DNA from: Plazaster borealis
Taxonomy: Eukaryota > Echinodermata > Asteroidea > Forcipulatida > Labidiasteridae
NCBI GenBank assembly: GCA_021014325.1
Contig: CM037475.1
Location: 775,001-839,000 of the forward strand
DNA: 64,000 nt
Reading direction: 5' to 3'
How positions within the stretch are numbered: position 1 is the stretch's first letter; each line of letters starts with the position of its first letter. This document shows positions 44,137-56,885 of the stretch, piece by piece. The notes below the pieces were generated by a model. That model made no database searches. It saw only the letters and a program-made list of their open reading frames with translations, and had not been told where the DNA came from. A program made the translations under genes and the position numbers.

Positions 44137-44284
44137 TAGACCCGGAACGCGCCTCCGACAATGCGCGTCATTTTGGGTGTCAAAACTCTCTTTTGTGCAT
44201 GTTTGTATACGATTTTGACACCCAAAATGACACCCAGGATAGGCGCAGTGAGTAAGCTGCGCGTTGTGCAATGGGTCTATAAGA
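44137..44284. repeat. Hairpin element with perfect 18-bp inner arms
   Basis: Inner arms TCATTTTGGGTGTCAAAA (44168-44185) and its exact inverse (44213-44230) flank a 27-base loop. Outer arms TATAGACCC and GGGTCTATA bound the element. A separate left end, CTATAGACCCATTGCATATG, occurs at 43990. Confidence 0.75.
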
Positions 44285-44349
44285 AAGCAAGAAGGCTTCA
44301 TCCAACAATGGATGCACACAACCTGGGCCCAATTTTATAGAGATGCTTA

Positions 44350-47280
44350 TATCTCCTGGTGAAATACCGTCTCTCGATATGGCAGATTTGATATGCTACT
44401 AATCGGTACTGGCTCTAAATTCGTATGAAATCGTTACGTTAGGTTTTTAGGCCTTGTTGGTCTCATTTATATATACAAAAAGGGCCAAAAACCATTCTTA
44501 TTGGTCCTCGGTGAATATTGATGGCGGCGTGACTAGTCTGGCCACGTAACTAAAAGGAAAGTTTTATGGCAAATATAAGCCAATCAAAATGCTTCAATTT
44601 ATTGGACGCAATCGTCTAGAGACCCTATATTCAGCAGAACTCGTTGTCAAGCAATCTTTCTTCGACCCAACTAAACAAATCAAACTCATCCAGCCAAGTA
44701 AAAAGTCCCTGGATTCTGTCTCACATGAATAGGACTATTTTAAACTGATCCTTACCTCCAGAAACTCCATATAGGATGTTTTCTCCTTACACTGAATAGT
44801 CCTGGCTGTCACTGGCTTGTGCCAACATACACATATTTTGTTTTTGATGCAAGTTCGCCCCCAAACAAGGCTAAAAGCCAATATTGGAAGAGAATCTTCT
44901 CAACTGAACAACAGTTTGTAAGCTTTTTGAACATTGTGAGTTCGTTCTGGTCCTACTATTTTTCTTTGCATGTCCATAAATAAAACCTCTCTATAATGCT
45001 TCTATCGAATACCATCAACATGTTTTTCGTGGCCACATGATCTCATCCTTTGACTTGATTGCACACGGCTACATGTATGATTTCATTCTTCCCTCTATAA
45101 ACACTCTAGGAAAAATGTTCTTTTTAGTAATTTCTAACCTCTTTTCCTCCCCCTCCCCCATCCCTTCCTAAAAACCCTCCTTTTTCTATATATAGTAAGG
45201 AGTATAATAAGGAGGCTTGAAAACATCAAAGAAAAGGTCTGATTTAATCATCGCCTACTGACTTTTCAAAAGACATAGACCATTGTCTCCCACACCCTTT
45301 ATGCACCATTGTTGCATATTTGCTGCACCCAACTTTGGTGCAGTATTCCATCCTCCAATATTATAGAACAGCCCTTACAACTCATTGAAGCATTCATGCT
45401 ACTCCTATGCAAGTGTTATAGCCCCCTCTGTTGGCTATAGTTAACCATCTATAGTTGCATTTTTTCTGCACGGTCATAATGTTGTACTGAATGGTTGACA
45501 GTTTCCGGAAATTTGGTGTATTTCATGGTCCGCTATCAAGTTCGAGGTGATTGTCCGATAAATATATGCTTGTTTATCTCCTCCACAATACCCAGCAGAT
45601 TCATAACAAGTTTGCATTTCAAAGAAATAAGTGTAAGCCTATCGGCAGGATTTTTGTATAAACACATGTAGCAGCTATGCACCTATGGTCACTGTGTTCA
45701 CGTACATGTAATGCTGTATGTATATTGTATGTACATGTATGAACCATTGTAGACCAATGTAGCACATCTGCTACTGTGTATTTTTTACATGCGCGTTAAC
45801 AACAACATGACGTTATAACCCAATGTAGCATTTATGCTACAGTCATTAATTTAAAAAGTCATTAATTGATTTATAATTTGTTTGTTTTTTTTAATCAAGT
45901 TTTCACCATTAATGGAAAAAACAAAAAATAACATTTTTCCTCAACTGTTAATTCGGTCTGGGTCACAACAAACAGTCATAGAATGGTTTATTACGAGACC
46001 ACACCGGAGCCATGGAACGTTAGTTTCACAACGTTTCGATGGCTACCTCCGGAGATAGTTTCATATTTCCCGCACTCCAATTAACAAATCACTAATTCGC
46101 TTCAGACTGGTCATGCAGTCTCCACTCTCTTACCCTCCCTCCATTCATTCCGTACAGCCCCGGACTTCCGGCGGTTTTTGCCCCCCCCCCCACCCCGTTT
46201 TCTATAAAGAACGAACTTGACGCCACATTTACTTTTTAAAGCTTGCCTTTCAATACATGATTCTCACTCGTCACGAAGAGAATCTTAATAACTGACAACT
46301 TTGTAAGCTTTTTTAACATTATGAGTGCGTTCCGGTCCTACAATTTTTCTTTGCATGTCCTTTAATAAAACCTCTCTATTAATGTAACCAAAGCTATGGT
46401 GTAAATGAAAAAAAAGGTTAGTGGTCTGGCATTTCGACTCTTTCTTAAAGGCTAAATGGCAACACAGCACACATAAACAGGTATACTGGTGTATAACTGA
46501 AGCAGTCAAGTGGAACGAGATGAAAACATGGGACGAGATAGCTTATAGTTGGTAGAGCGCCGGTTTCCTGGGGAAATCTGTCTCCCGGAGAATCTGTCTC
46601 CCATAATGGGAAATTAACATGGGCTGGAGGAGGATGATTCAAAAGAGGGCGCTATCAGAAGAAGTTTTGTACACAGTTTGCCGTATTGTGGGACGGAATC
46701 TCCTGCCACACCGGCACGTTAATCCGGAGGTCGTTGGTTCAAAGTCCCACCGTAGGAAATTGTTCTTTGTTCAACCCCAAATTATGTATAATTTACCCAG
46801 TCAGTTTTTCCTTATGGTTTATTAATATTATTAAAACAGGTTGCTCACTGGTGCAATGTAAGGAAATTTCAAAGGCGTTTTAAACATAATGTTTACCTAG
46901 TTTAAAATTGAGATTTACTTGTGTTTGCCTTCTAGTTTTTCTCCTGGTGAAAATAAGGCAGAGTGCGCACCCAGTGGCCCTTCTAATATCCACCTTTGTA
47001 TATTCAATTAAATGTTGCCGAAACTCTGAAAACTTCAACGTTGTCGCTGCTGCCAATAGCCATAGCTGAAGTCGTTTAACGGACGCAGTCAATTATAAAT
47101 AGTGTAATACAGGGGGATATTTCTTTTAAATCATCTGTAAAATGGAATATATAGTATAGCAAATTCACTGCCAACACTCATCGACGAAAAAATGGCGCAG
47201 GGGTTTAAAAGTAACAAAAACTTCTTTAAAACCCCGTCATATGCAAATATTCTTTAAATTGTTTGGTGGATATGGTTATC
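44350..47280. repeat. Partial segmental unit between A and B
   Basis: 44350-44790 matches the 5'-exon and promoter part of unit A, and 46950-47280 matches its far end (37600-37930). The middle is occupied by other repeats. Sequence at 44880-45260 and 46020-46385 reappears diverged at 49785-50400 (shared TTTCTTTGCATGTCC and ACCGGAGCCATGG). Confidence 0.75.
46541..46830 (+). mobile_element. tRNA-derived SINE copy 2
   Basis: TTGGTAGAGCGCCGG (box A side) and GTCGTTGGTTCAAAGTCCC (box B side) are followed by TTGTTCTTTGTTCAACC and the tail ACCCAGTCAGTTTTTCCTTA. An insertion of about 100 bp separates the two promoter boxes. Confidence 0.65.
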
Positions 47281-49664
47281 CAATAAACTTATTTCCATCA
47301 ACATTTATGTCTATTATTAATTCACTATTAAACATGCGCAGTCAAGTCTTATGTATCGTGGCGTGAAATGACTTAAAAAGATTACCTTTAATTGTAATAG
47401 AGATTTAAAGCAATCGTCAAATTGAATATAAAACGAAACACAACACGTACCAACATAACAATAATAATTGACTTTATTCTCGCATCATCAAATTACAATT
47501 AGTTCTGTGAAAAAATAATTTTCAGTAAAAAAATGAAATTGCAAGAAAAGGAAAATTCTAAGATTTGGACAAAGATTCCACGCAGAGTTACTTTGTTCTG
47601 AATAGCAGAGTTTAGTATTTAATTAATAAAGACTTGAAAATAGCTGACATCAACCAGTTTTGTTGAAAAAATAAACAAACTAAAGAATACAAAATGTTGT
47701 ACGTACTTAGTTTTCATTTGCTTTTTGTAATCTAATGGATTGTATTTTGTAAACAAGGTAGATAAGACATTATAGCCATGAACGTTCAAATCATATCGCA
47801 TATCACTCAGATGCATCAAGGATTGGCTTTTTCCTTTTTTTCCATATTAAAACATGATATTTCCTAACATTAGCCTACACTACTATCTGCGAATTTCAAA
47901 CATGTGATCACGGTGTCCCTTCAAGGCCACTGTAGATAACACTTAAAGATTAAACAGTATGAGAAACATATCTTTCGTCTATGTGTCTACTAGTTATTTG
48001 ATGACGTTAATTGAAATGTACATTACTGATTAAAGATCAAACTTGTGTCGCCATTGCACACAAAAAACGGTCCGAAATTAAAACCCTTTAGGAAATGTTA
48101 TGGAGTAAAACCCTCTATAAATCACCTAAGCCTCTACATTACCCCTTGATGCGGCCGAGCGACTGGGTCGCGGCTCGTGTTACACGTAAACTTACGGTAA
48201 CACTAAAAGGCTCACAAATGTTATTAATAACAATGATGGCTGGAACAATAATGGCTGGAACAATAATGGCTGGAACAATAATGACTGGAATAATGATGAC
48301 TATTTAAACCGTTAATTTGGTTAAAAGAAATAAAGCAGATGAAGTTGTGGCAGTCCGGAGTTTTGTTCCAAAATAACGACCGTTGTAGTACTCGGGTGAA
48401 GTGTGGAGTAGCAGAGCAATATCAAAACACTTGTCATTAAAGAACATTTTGGGAGTTGTTTACCCATTTGTGCTAAACAATCGTTTCATCCCATAATTTC
48501 TGTATCTTTTGTCCGTTACGGTAAAATACACGGCAAACTTGTTTAGTTTTATTACTGGGGTCGCCGTTGGGGCGTATTGTTAGTTTATTCCATATGGGGG
48601 ATTTGTATTTGTTTTAGTTTTTCCACTTAAAAATCGATGTAACTGCCAACTTTTTGTTCCAATGTTGCTTTGATGAGACCTGATAGGGTTAATGGAAAAA
48701 CGAGAAGTGAGAAAATTAGGGCCTCGGTGGTTGGCGATGTAGCTTGAATACCGAACCGAACAATGTATTTATTTCACTAGCTACAGCAGTAAGCACGTTG
48801 CGTGGCAGCAGGGCGGGGAGTATTCGGGATCAGGTAAGTTCGAACAAAAGGATCACTTTGCTTATAAAGCATTCTGTTCCTTTGTATATGTCGCCACAGG
48901 GAGTAACGCGGGCATCACGACCCCGCACGTTGTACAGGCCCCAGCGTGGGTCATAGTAGTTACTCATCCAAGCATTAGTCATCTGGCCCAGAGAACAAAG
49001 CGACGAACCAATACTCTTACAGTAGGCTTGGGCTGACTCCAAATCGGTAGCCTCATATTTGTCTTTTGTCAGACAAATACTATATCCTACGAATGAAAAC
49101 AAACATAAAGACCAACATCGTAAATATAAAAAAGACAGAGAAACAAAGGAGATTACGGAAGCCCATTAGTGCCATCGCAAGTATAAACTGCTTCTCTGCG
49201 AGTATATGTTCGGAGAATCTTGTTTTTTGGAAGTATATATTTGGCGAGTCTTGTTTTTGGAAATAAATATTTGGCGAGTCTCTTTTTTGGGAAGTAAATA
49301 TTTGGCGAGTCATGTTTTTCGAAGTCTGTATTTAGCAAATCTTGTTTTTTGGAAGTACATATTTGGCGAGTCTTGTTTTTTGGAAGTATATATTGGGCGA
49401 GGCTTGTTTTTGGAAGTATATATTTGGCGAGTTTTGTTTTTTGGAAGTCTATATTTAGCAAATCTTGTTTTTTGAAATAAATATTTGGCGAGTCTCATTT
49501 TTTCGAAGTCTGTATTTAGCAAATCTTGTTTTTTTGGAAGTATGTATTTGGTGAGTCTTGTTTTTTGGAAGTATATATTTGGCCGGTCTTGTTTTTTGGA
49601 AGTATGTTTTTAAAGTGCATCCATCCTACACGTATAGGCCTACGTTTTGCTCCCATTGACCCTG

Positions 49665-50824
49665 CAATAGACACAATCGGCGACTCCAGCTAGCGGTGGT
49701 CACGTGACGTATAGTGGGTACAGAATCATAACAAACCCTCGCGCGCAGTGTTTAAGCACGGGAGCTCAATGGGATTGTCGTAGTTTTCCGGCAGGTTGCT
49801 TGAAAACATCGAAGAAAAGCTCTGTTTTAACCATCACCTACTGACTTTTTAACCTACCAACTTGAACAAGACACGAACTTGGTTATTTTCAGAGACCTCA
49901 CCGGAGCCATGGGACAAGTTACAGTACACAGCGATTCCCTATACCGATTGCTTTCTCTCATTGGCTACCGCCGTAAATAGTTATATTTAGTCCCGCACTC
50001 CCATCAACACATCATTAATTTTCTGCAGACTGTCTGGGCGGAGCCGGTGCTTGGGCACTCCTTTGGCTTCTGCCTCGGTCCGTCTGTCCTTTCCGTCCGC
50101 CCTCCCCCTCCCGCGGTTTTTCTTTGTCCCTTCCTCTGTTTTTTCTCTTCTCCCCCCCGCCCCTTTCTAAAAAGAACTATACTTGTCGCATCAAACTTTT
50201 TCCTTTTTTAAAGCTTGCACTTCATTATGATTCTCACTCGTTACGAGGAGAATCTTCATATAAACCATAACAAATTATAAGCCTTTTGAACACCTTGAGT
50301 GCGTATAAACCGGTCGTGACTAACTATTTTCTTTGCATGTCCACTAAAAATCCCTCATAAAATATGATGCCTATATCGAATATCATAAACAAAAATTCGT
50401 GGCTACATGATGATCTCATCCTCTGATTTGCTTGAACACGGCTACATGTATGATTTCACTCTTCCCTTTATAAACAAAACTTCCAGGATTGTTTGTGTGC
50501 CACTGTTTTTCGGAGCTTTAACAGTGACCATTTCGACAACGTTTGAAAATTGCAAAACTGGCCACACTTCCGTTTTTTTTGGCGGATTTTGGCGCTATAT
50601 AAGTTTACGTTATTATTATTATCAATATTATATTACTTCAGATGGATTTAGAAAAGTTAAAATCGTGTTGCAACTTGCAACCAACAAATGCAACATGAAT
50701 CATGACCCCTTCCAGCAGTGGCACTCGGATGCTGCCATGTTTTTCCATACACACCGCGCTGTTTGTTTACATTGTATACCCACTATATAAGTCACGTGAC
50801 GCCGGTCGCTGATTGTGTCTATTG
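49665..50824. mobile_element. Nested element with ~55-bp imperfect inverted ends
   Basis: Ends CAATAGACACAATCGGCGAC and, inverted, CAATAGACACAATCAGCGAC both lead into a TCACGTGAC motif and TATAGTGGGTA. The 1.16-kb interior shares blocks with 44880-46385. A 127-codon open frame inside (50407-50790) has no recognisable domain. Confidence 0.65.
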
Positions 50825-51581
50825 TTAGTTTTTGAATCGTGTACCAGAGCGCTGGTACAAGTCATGCAAGTTCAAGTTCATGATCCCGCGGTACAACAAT
50901 ATTCCCTGACGGCCTTAGCGTAATCATTTAACTTGAACTCTATCTGGCTCACCGAATCTAAATTGCTTGAATGTCTTTAACATTAACATTTTAAACATTT
51001 GAACACATGAGAGACGAAAACAAAATCACATTGAGTGATAAAATAACATAGAAGATGTATAATGGACCAGAAAACGGTGGCAAAGGTGAGCATTTTAAAA
51101 AAGAAATTCTCAATTTCAGAATTTTGTTTGAAGAATTGAAAAGTAGATGAATAGTTTGAAAACACGCTGACACCTTCTTACTACCTTTTCCTTTTCTTTT
51201 TGTGGGCATTTTAGAAACTATAAAACGGAGCATCATCTTACTGTTCTTGAGGCACTTTGTCGAATCTGTGGAAACAGACAATGAGCTCAGCCTATGGGAA
51301 AATCTAAAACTGAACTCCAGCCACATTTTGCATGCAAGAAATAAGGTCCTACGCACACCTTTTCAATTGATTTGACATGTGCTAACTCAAAGCGTTTGGT
51401 CACTATTATCACACAGTATCACTATCGAGTATCACTATAATCAGACACTAATTACCAAAATTATTAAACTGGTATATCTATACGGACATATGAGAACTTC
51501 ATACCCTCATGAATCATTTTCTGTTTTTGATTTTTCCCTAAAAACTTCAATATCGGGTTTTTTAGCACCTAAATAAGTAGC

Positions 51582-51956
51582 TTAAAGGCATCGTACACGT
51601 TTGGAAATTGTCAAAGACCAGTGTTCTCACTTGGTGTATCCCAACATATGCATAAAATAACAAGCCTGTGAAAATTTGGGCTCAATTGGTCATCGAAGTT
51701 GCAAGAAAATGATGAAAGAAAAAACAACCTTGTTGACAAATTTGTGTGCTTTCAGATAGAATAATAAAAACTTCTTGCAAGAAGTTTTTATTATTTTAGT
51801 GAGAAATTACCTCTTTCTCAAAAACTACGTTACTTCAGAGGGAGTCGTTTCTCACAATGTTTTATACTATCAACACCTCTCTGTTGCTCGTTACCAAGTC
51901 AGTTTTTATGCTAATATATATTTTGAGTAATTACCAAACGTGTACGATGCCTTTAA
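51582..51956. mobile_element. TTAA MITE, AGGCATCGTACACG family, copy 4
   Basis: A 367-bp complete copy lies between TTAA motifs with perfect AGGCATCGTACACG ends and the central AACTTCTTGCAAGAAGTT hairpin. It is nested in the unit B foldback element. Confidence 0.88.
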
Positions 51957-52921
51957 TAGGCCTATCCACTTATATAATTTACAAAATTTTACTTCTTTTT
52001 CCAAGGATAAATTCGCAATTTATTTTTTACTTTTTGTGTGTGAAAATTTAACTCAACATGACGTGAAAGAGGCATTGTTAACATATTAATGTCCAATACA
52101 CTGACACAATCATGAACAATGTTAACAGTCATGAGTAAAACTCCTCAAAAACCTGCGAAAACCTCGTTTGTTTGCACCACCTATTTAGTAGAACAATATT
52201 GCCTTGAATTCGCACATGCGAACTAACTAATCTTTGCCACAGAAAGTACGTGCTTAGACTGGTCTCCCTCCTTTATCCGCATATTATTCATAAATACAAA
52301 AACCTTAGAAGTCTCACAGCTGTTTACAGTAAAGGGAAAATTATCCATTGACTGACCTTTTATCTTCTGCTCAATTTAATATGGGGAGTCCCAAAGCCCG
52401 TAGAGTTATTCTCCCTCCAAATAAAAACACCCCTACAGCAGTGAAATTTTCCATACGTCCGAGTATCAATCTTGAAAAATGTCCCTACACCTCTCGGAAA
52501 ATAGGACCATTTTTCTGGGCCTATGTCATCCAAAATACCTCAAGTTGGAAGTCAACAACCCAGGTAACTATATTAGACACACTTTTACTTTCCCCCCTTT
52601 TTGGGGCTCTCAAATCTGTCTAAAATAGAATATTCAGAGGGCCGCCTACAAAATATTATAAATGAGGTCGACGCTCTGTTTTCTCTCTATTTAGTGGCGT
52701 GCACCCATAAAGACAGGGGACCAGTCTAGTACATATAGCCCTAACAACGCGCGCGCACGACGTGTGAGGGCGCAAAGGACATGAACAAACAAGACTCGTC
52801 AAATTTATAAGATTTGCTCAATATAAACTTTAAAAAAAACAAGACTCGCCAAATATACTTGCAAAAAACAAGACTCGCCAAACGTATACTTCCAAAAAAC
52901 AAGACTCGCAAAATATATACT

Positions 52922-53172
52922 TTAACCCTTCCATGCACAATTTGTTTAAGTGATAAATTGAATTTATTGACACATTAATTGTTTACTATTTTTTTTACAA
53001 ATTGGACCCCCCAGAAAAACAAAAACAAAAAACACAGCAGCACCCTCTACAGTCCTCTTTGCCATTCTGAAAACTATGTGGCCATGTGATCTTTATTGTT
53101 TGTTTTACAACTATTTTTCTGAAGGGATTTAAATTGGTCCCTAGCAACCGTTCGACGCGTGAAAGAGTTTAA
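52922..53172. mobile_element. TTAA MITE (CCCTTTCATGC family), copy 2
   Basis: It is flanked by TTAA and inserted within the right-arm tandem repeat of the foldback element, splitting the array. The motif order is the same as in the copy at 13522. Confidence 0.7.
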
Positions 53173-54756
53173 AAAAACCAAGATTGGCCAAACATATATT
53201 GCAAAAAACAAGATTGGCCAAACATAATTATACTTGCAAAAAAAAAGATTCGTGAAACATATAGGTCCCTACTTGCAAAAAAGCAATTTATACTTGCGAT
53301 GGCACTTATGGGCTTTCGTATGAGATAACGATGCGTGTCGAGATATCGGCTTAAAAGGCAGCGATTTTTTTTTTGGGTGGCGGAGAGTTGTTTTTTCACG
53401 TTTTTTAAATTTATTTGCTTACGGTGACTTTAATTTTTTGGGCGGCGACTGTAAGAGAAAGTCGTCGCGAAAAAGAAAAGGTAAACAACGCGTACAAACA
53501 AAAGTCGCCGTGTAGTGTCCTTTATATACACCATACTACCGTATACTTACGTGAAAACGAATAAGTGAACTTATTCGGACAATCGATGGGGTCGGCTGGT
53601 TCCGAAGTGCCAAAAAATGCTGTCGCGGTGGACACCACGGTCAAAATCAGTATCAACTTGTGAATCATCTGAAACGAAACCATACATTGTTATAAATAAA
53701 ACGTTCCCTATTATGTTATTGAAAATGAGGCCGATACTGTTAACCAATCTTCTGATCCAATAGCCTACCACACAATAACAGTAGAGAACGGCTGATTTCC
53801 AAATTTTAATTGGATTTCAGCATCAGACACTGTTTCTACCAACAGCATGCCAGTTCTACTGACGAGTTCAGTCACACAGGTATAATGCCTAACAATTCCA
53901 TTATTTTTCTGTCAATTAAATTTGGCCAGAGAAAAAACAACTAAATTAAACGGACTCTGAAGAAAGTACCAATAAAGCTGAAGGGACGACATTGTTTGTA
54001 AAGAAATTGGAAGTTTGAACTGTCAGTCTGAGGAGATTTACAATTCTTAGTTTTCTTAAGAGTAATCCAAAGCTCATCAAACAAAAGACAAAGTCCCTGG
54101 ATGCTGTCTCGAATTGAATCAGAGAGGATTGGGTTGTATAATCTGAGTTGGGGATTTCCACTCCACAATGAACATTATTGCACATCAGTGATTTATATCT
54201 TGCTTTTATATAAGAATGTATTAGTTATAACTGAATTGGCCTATGACAATATAGTTGATTGCCCCATGCTTGGACAGAATGTAATGTTCGAACTGTGGGA
54301 AGACTCCCCCACATAACGAAAGATTGAATGCGTGACACAATGGGAGACTAACGTGATTCAGGCCTAATGACAGAGTTTAGCATAATCGGGACCTGCTTCA
54401 TCTTCCTTTTGGTCAGTCGGATAAAGGTACATTGAATCAGTGTAGTTAGAAGTCGTTGTCATCAGTCTTTCTATGGGCTTTTAGCGGCTTTTGACCCACC
54501 TAAACAAATCAAACTCCTCTAAGGAAAAAGTCCCTGGATTCTTACTCACAAATAATAATAGGACCCAAAACCATTCATGTTTTATTCTGGTCACGTAACA
54601 AAAATACAAGATTTAAGCCAGAGTGCGCGCCCGCTGGTCCTTCCCTAAATCCAGCTTTCTATATTAAAAACAAATGGCCGAAAATGTTTAACTCTATCGA
54701 TGCTGCCAATAGCCATAGCTGAAGTCGTTTGACGGACGCAGCCAATTATTAATTGT

Positions 54757-55533
54757 GTAATGTGATGGATAAGATGATTAAGAGTCATTCCAGTTTCTCA
54801 GTCGGGGAGAAGGAATGCAGTTATTGGTTATTGTCTTGTAATATTTAAGAGTCATTCCAGTTTCTCAGTCGGGGAGAAGGAATGCAGTTATTGGTTATTG
54901 TCTTGTAATATTTAAGAGTCATTCCAGTTTCTCGGTCTGGGAGAAGGAATGCAGTTATTGTCTTGTAATATTTAAGAGTCATTCCAATTTCTCGGTCTGG
55001 GAGAAGGAATGCAGTTATTTGTAATTGTCTTGTAATAATTAGACATTCCAGTCCAGTTCTCCCTATCTGGGAGAAGGAATGCAGTTAATGGTTATTGTTA
55101 ATCTTACAGACCACTCTAATAAAACCACTGGGCCTTAGAGCTCGGGGTGGCAGTCTTGTCCTGTGGCAGGGAGCAGGAGGTTGTGGTCGGAGGCTGGGTG
55201 TTAGTTTTTCTGTATAAAGTTGGGTTGTTTAAGTTGTATAAGTTGCAGCCAGTCATCCGACCATTATTAAGGTAATACCATTTATTTATTTTAGTTTAGG
55301 AGTGTCCCGAAATCTTTGCTTTGCCAGACTTTGTTTAGTATTTTCCTTTGTGGCAAAAAGCCTTGTCATTTGTGTACGTTGTTTGGATGGTCCCGTTAAG
55401 GGATAAAATATAACTATGTATCGGCATTTCGTTTCCATCTTGTTTCAATTATTCTGTTCTCGATTTCTCTTAGTGATTTTAGTTGTTCGTATTCCTAATT
55501 TCTACTGGCGGTGAATTTAATCCGCTACAGTAA
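54757..55533. mobile_element. Solo LTR with GTAA target duplication
   Basis: A 769-bp insert (54761-55529) begins TGTGATGG and ends CCGCTACA, flanked by GTAA on both sides. Unit A at about 37728 has the empty site ATTGTGTAACACAAGG with a single GTAA. The TG...CA ends, 4-bp duplication and lack of internal coding sequence identify a solo LTR. Its left half is a tandem array of about 65 bp (AAGAGTCATTCCAGTTTCTC, five units, to about 55080), followed by an AATAAA at 55121. Two TATAA motifs (TGTATAAAG and TGTATAAG) are near 55211-55240. Confidence 0.85.
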
Positions 55534-55700
55534 CACAAGGCAGACATTTCTGTAATTTACATCATATGTAAGAATCTATAATATAGCAAATTCACCGCTA
55601 CCACTCGATCCATGTCCGTGAAAAATGGCGCCGGGGTTTAAAAGTAAAAAATTCCTCTATAAAACCCGTCATATGCAATTCTTGAAATTGTTTGGTGGAT

Positions 55701-56700
55701 GGTCATCAAATAAACTTATTTCAATCAACATTTTAAGTCTATTATTATTTGACAAACATGCACAGTCGAGTCTTTATCATTGCATTTGACTTTAAAAATT
55801 ACCTTTAATTGTAGGCCCTATATAAAGATTTAAAGCAATCGTACGGTTGAATAGCAAACAAAACACAATACGTATCAGTGCATAAGCCATTCAAAATGCT
55901 TCAATTTACTGGATACCATCGTCTAAACACCTTGCAAGCATAACTTGTTGTCAAGCAATCTTTCTAAGGGACTTTACGAGGCTTTTGACCCGACTAAACA
56001 AATCAAACTCGTGTTTTTTTAATTAACTTAGTTTCAACTTTATAGAATGTTAAAGTCATTGTGTTACTTTTATCAATCTGTCTCCATGTTGCTACAACGA
56101 GACATGTTACCTTATAAAGGACCAATAACAAATCAACTTTAAAAATAATATTATTATGAACATTGAAATATTGATGATCAAACTAGAATCAGTTTGCAAA
56201 TCGATACGCAAACGTATCGTGTCCATTAAACATCGTATTGGTATTTAGTAGAATACGTGGCAATACAGTCACAGTCGACCCTTCACAAACAACCAACAAA
56301 CTCAATCTAATGAAACATAATTAATAAGATACAGATGAGATCATCATAAATTTAAACATACCTTGAAATTGATGGAAGTTTAATCTATATCCCCCTGGTG
56401 AAATACCGTCTCTCGATATGGCAGATTTGATGTGCTACTGCTCGGTACTGGCTCTGACTTCGTCTGAAACCGTATGGCCTTGTTGGTCTCATTTATAGAA
56501 AAACAAATACAAATAACAAATAGGACCTCAAACCATTCCTATTGGTCTGCGGTGAAGATGGCGTGACTAATCTGGTCACGTAACAAAAAGGAACAATTCA
56601 TGGCTATAAGCCAATTAAAATGCTTCAATTTATTGGATACCATCGTCTAGAGACCCTGCAAGCAGAACTCGTTGTCAAGCAATCTTTCTAAGGGGCACCA
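55701..56700. repeat. Partial unit with 5' exon and promoter copy
   Basis: The start of a unit (AATAAACTTATTTCAATCAA) is joined after 180 bp to the promoter-distal part (CAAAATGCTTCAATTTACTG). Then 56180-56700 repeats 36377-37180 including the untranslated exon. The coding exons are absent. Confidence 0.78.
56491..56600 (-). promoter_or_regulatory. Orphan copy of the secreted-protein promoter
   Basis: TATAAAT (56491-56497), CCAAT in GACCAATAGGAATGG and TTACGTGACCAGA are all retained, and the donor TTTCAAG|GTATGT of the untranslated exon is intact at 56362. The nearest downstream coding exon on the minus strand is that of unit B, about 2.7 kb away. Confidence 0.5.
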
Positions 56701-56734
56701 CCGTTCGATGATATTGACAAAATAGGGAGACCGC

Positions 56735-56885
56735 CCACATAGGGCTAGATGGCTCAGTATGTAGAGCGCCGTCACGTTAAACCGGAGGTCGTTGGTTCAA
56801 ATCTCGCCCCAGTCAAGTTTTCTTTGTTCAACTCTTCAACAATTTATTTAAAACTTACCCAGTCAGTTTCCCGTGTGGTTTATTA
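56735..56885 (+). mobile_element. tRNA-derived SINE copy 3
   Basis: Box A (GATGGCTCAGTATGTAGAGC), box B (GGTTCAAATCTCG), then TTTTCTTTGTTCAACTC and the tail ACCCAGTCAGTTTCCCGTGT. The order is the clearest of the three copies. Confidence 0.72.

Larger units (their letters stand above)
49154..53320. mobile_element. Foldback element in intron 2 of unit B
   Basis: A 4.2-kb insertion is revealed by comparison with unit A. Ends TACGGAAGCCCATTAGTGCC and, inverted, TACGAAAGCCCATAAGTGCC continue into CATCGCAAGTATAAA. Each arm then runs into a tandem repeat of about 31 bp (TTTGGCGAGTCTTGTTTTTT plus GGAAGTATA): 49190-49615, and in inverse 52795-52922 plus 53173-53290. GAGAT flanks both sides. It contains nested elements at 49665-50824, 51582-51956 and 52922-53172. 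No transposase is seen. Confidence 0.8.
48830..53668 (-). pseudogene. Paralogue of the secreted protein, unit B, frameshifted
   Basis: Coding exons are 53668-53551 (start ATG at its first base; signal peptide MIHKLILILTVVSTATA) and 49086-48830. Splice sites match unit A. Relative to A one base is missing between the codons for EC and IPNTP, so the frame ends at FELT and TGA (48830-48832) instead of reaching the ancestral YCCS stop at 48777-48779. Two C-terminal cysteines are lost. The 5' untranslated exon and TATA region of A have no counterpart in the expected place (about 54060). Many exon substitutions change residues (LESAQAYCKSIGSSLCSLGQ). A shortened but working product, driven by the promoter copy at 56491, cannot be excluded. 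Confidence 0.7.
47281..55700. repeat. Segmental unit B
   Basis: This is a second copy of the unit A block in the same orientation, enlarged by a 4.2-kb foldback element in intron 2 and a 769-bp LTR. It carries the frameshifted paralogue. A short tandem triplication (ATAATGGCTGGAAC, 48236-48290) is also seen here; unit A has fewer copies. Confidence 0.85.

Noticed and set aside
49190..49615. Possible CRISPR-like array
   Set aside because: The units are direct tandem repeats without unique spacers, and the DNA is from an animal genome.
50991..51356. A 121-codon minus-strand ORF with a basic stretch (KMPTKRKGKGSKK)
   Set aside because: It lies inside the nested foldback region, has no domain and no paralogue in unit A.
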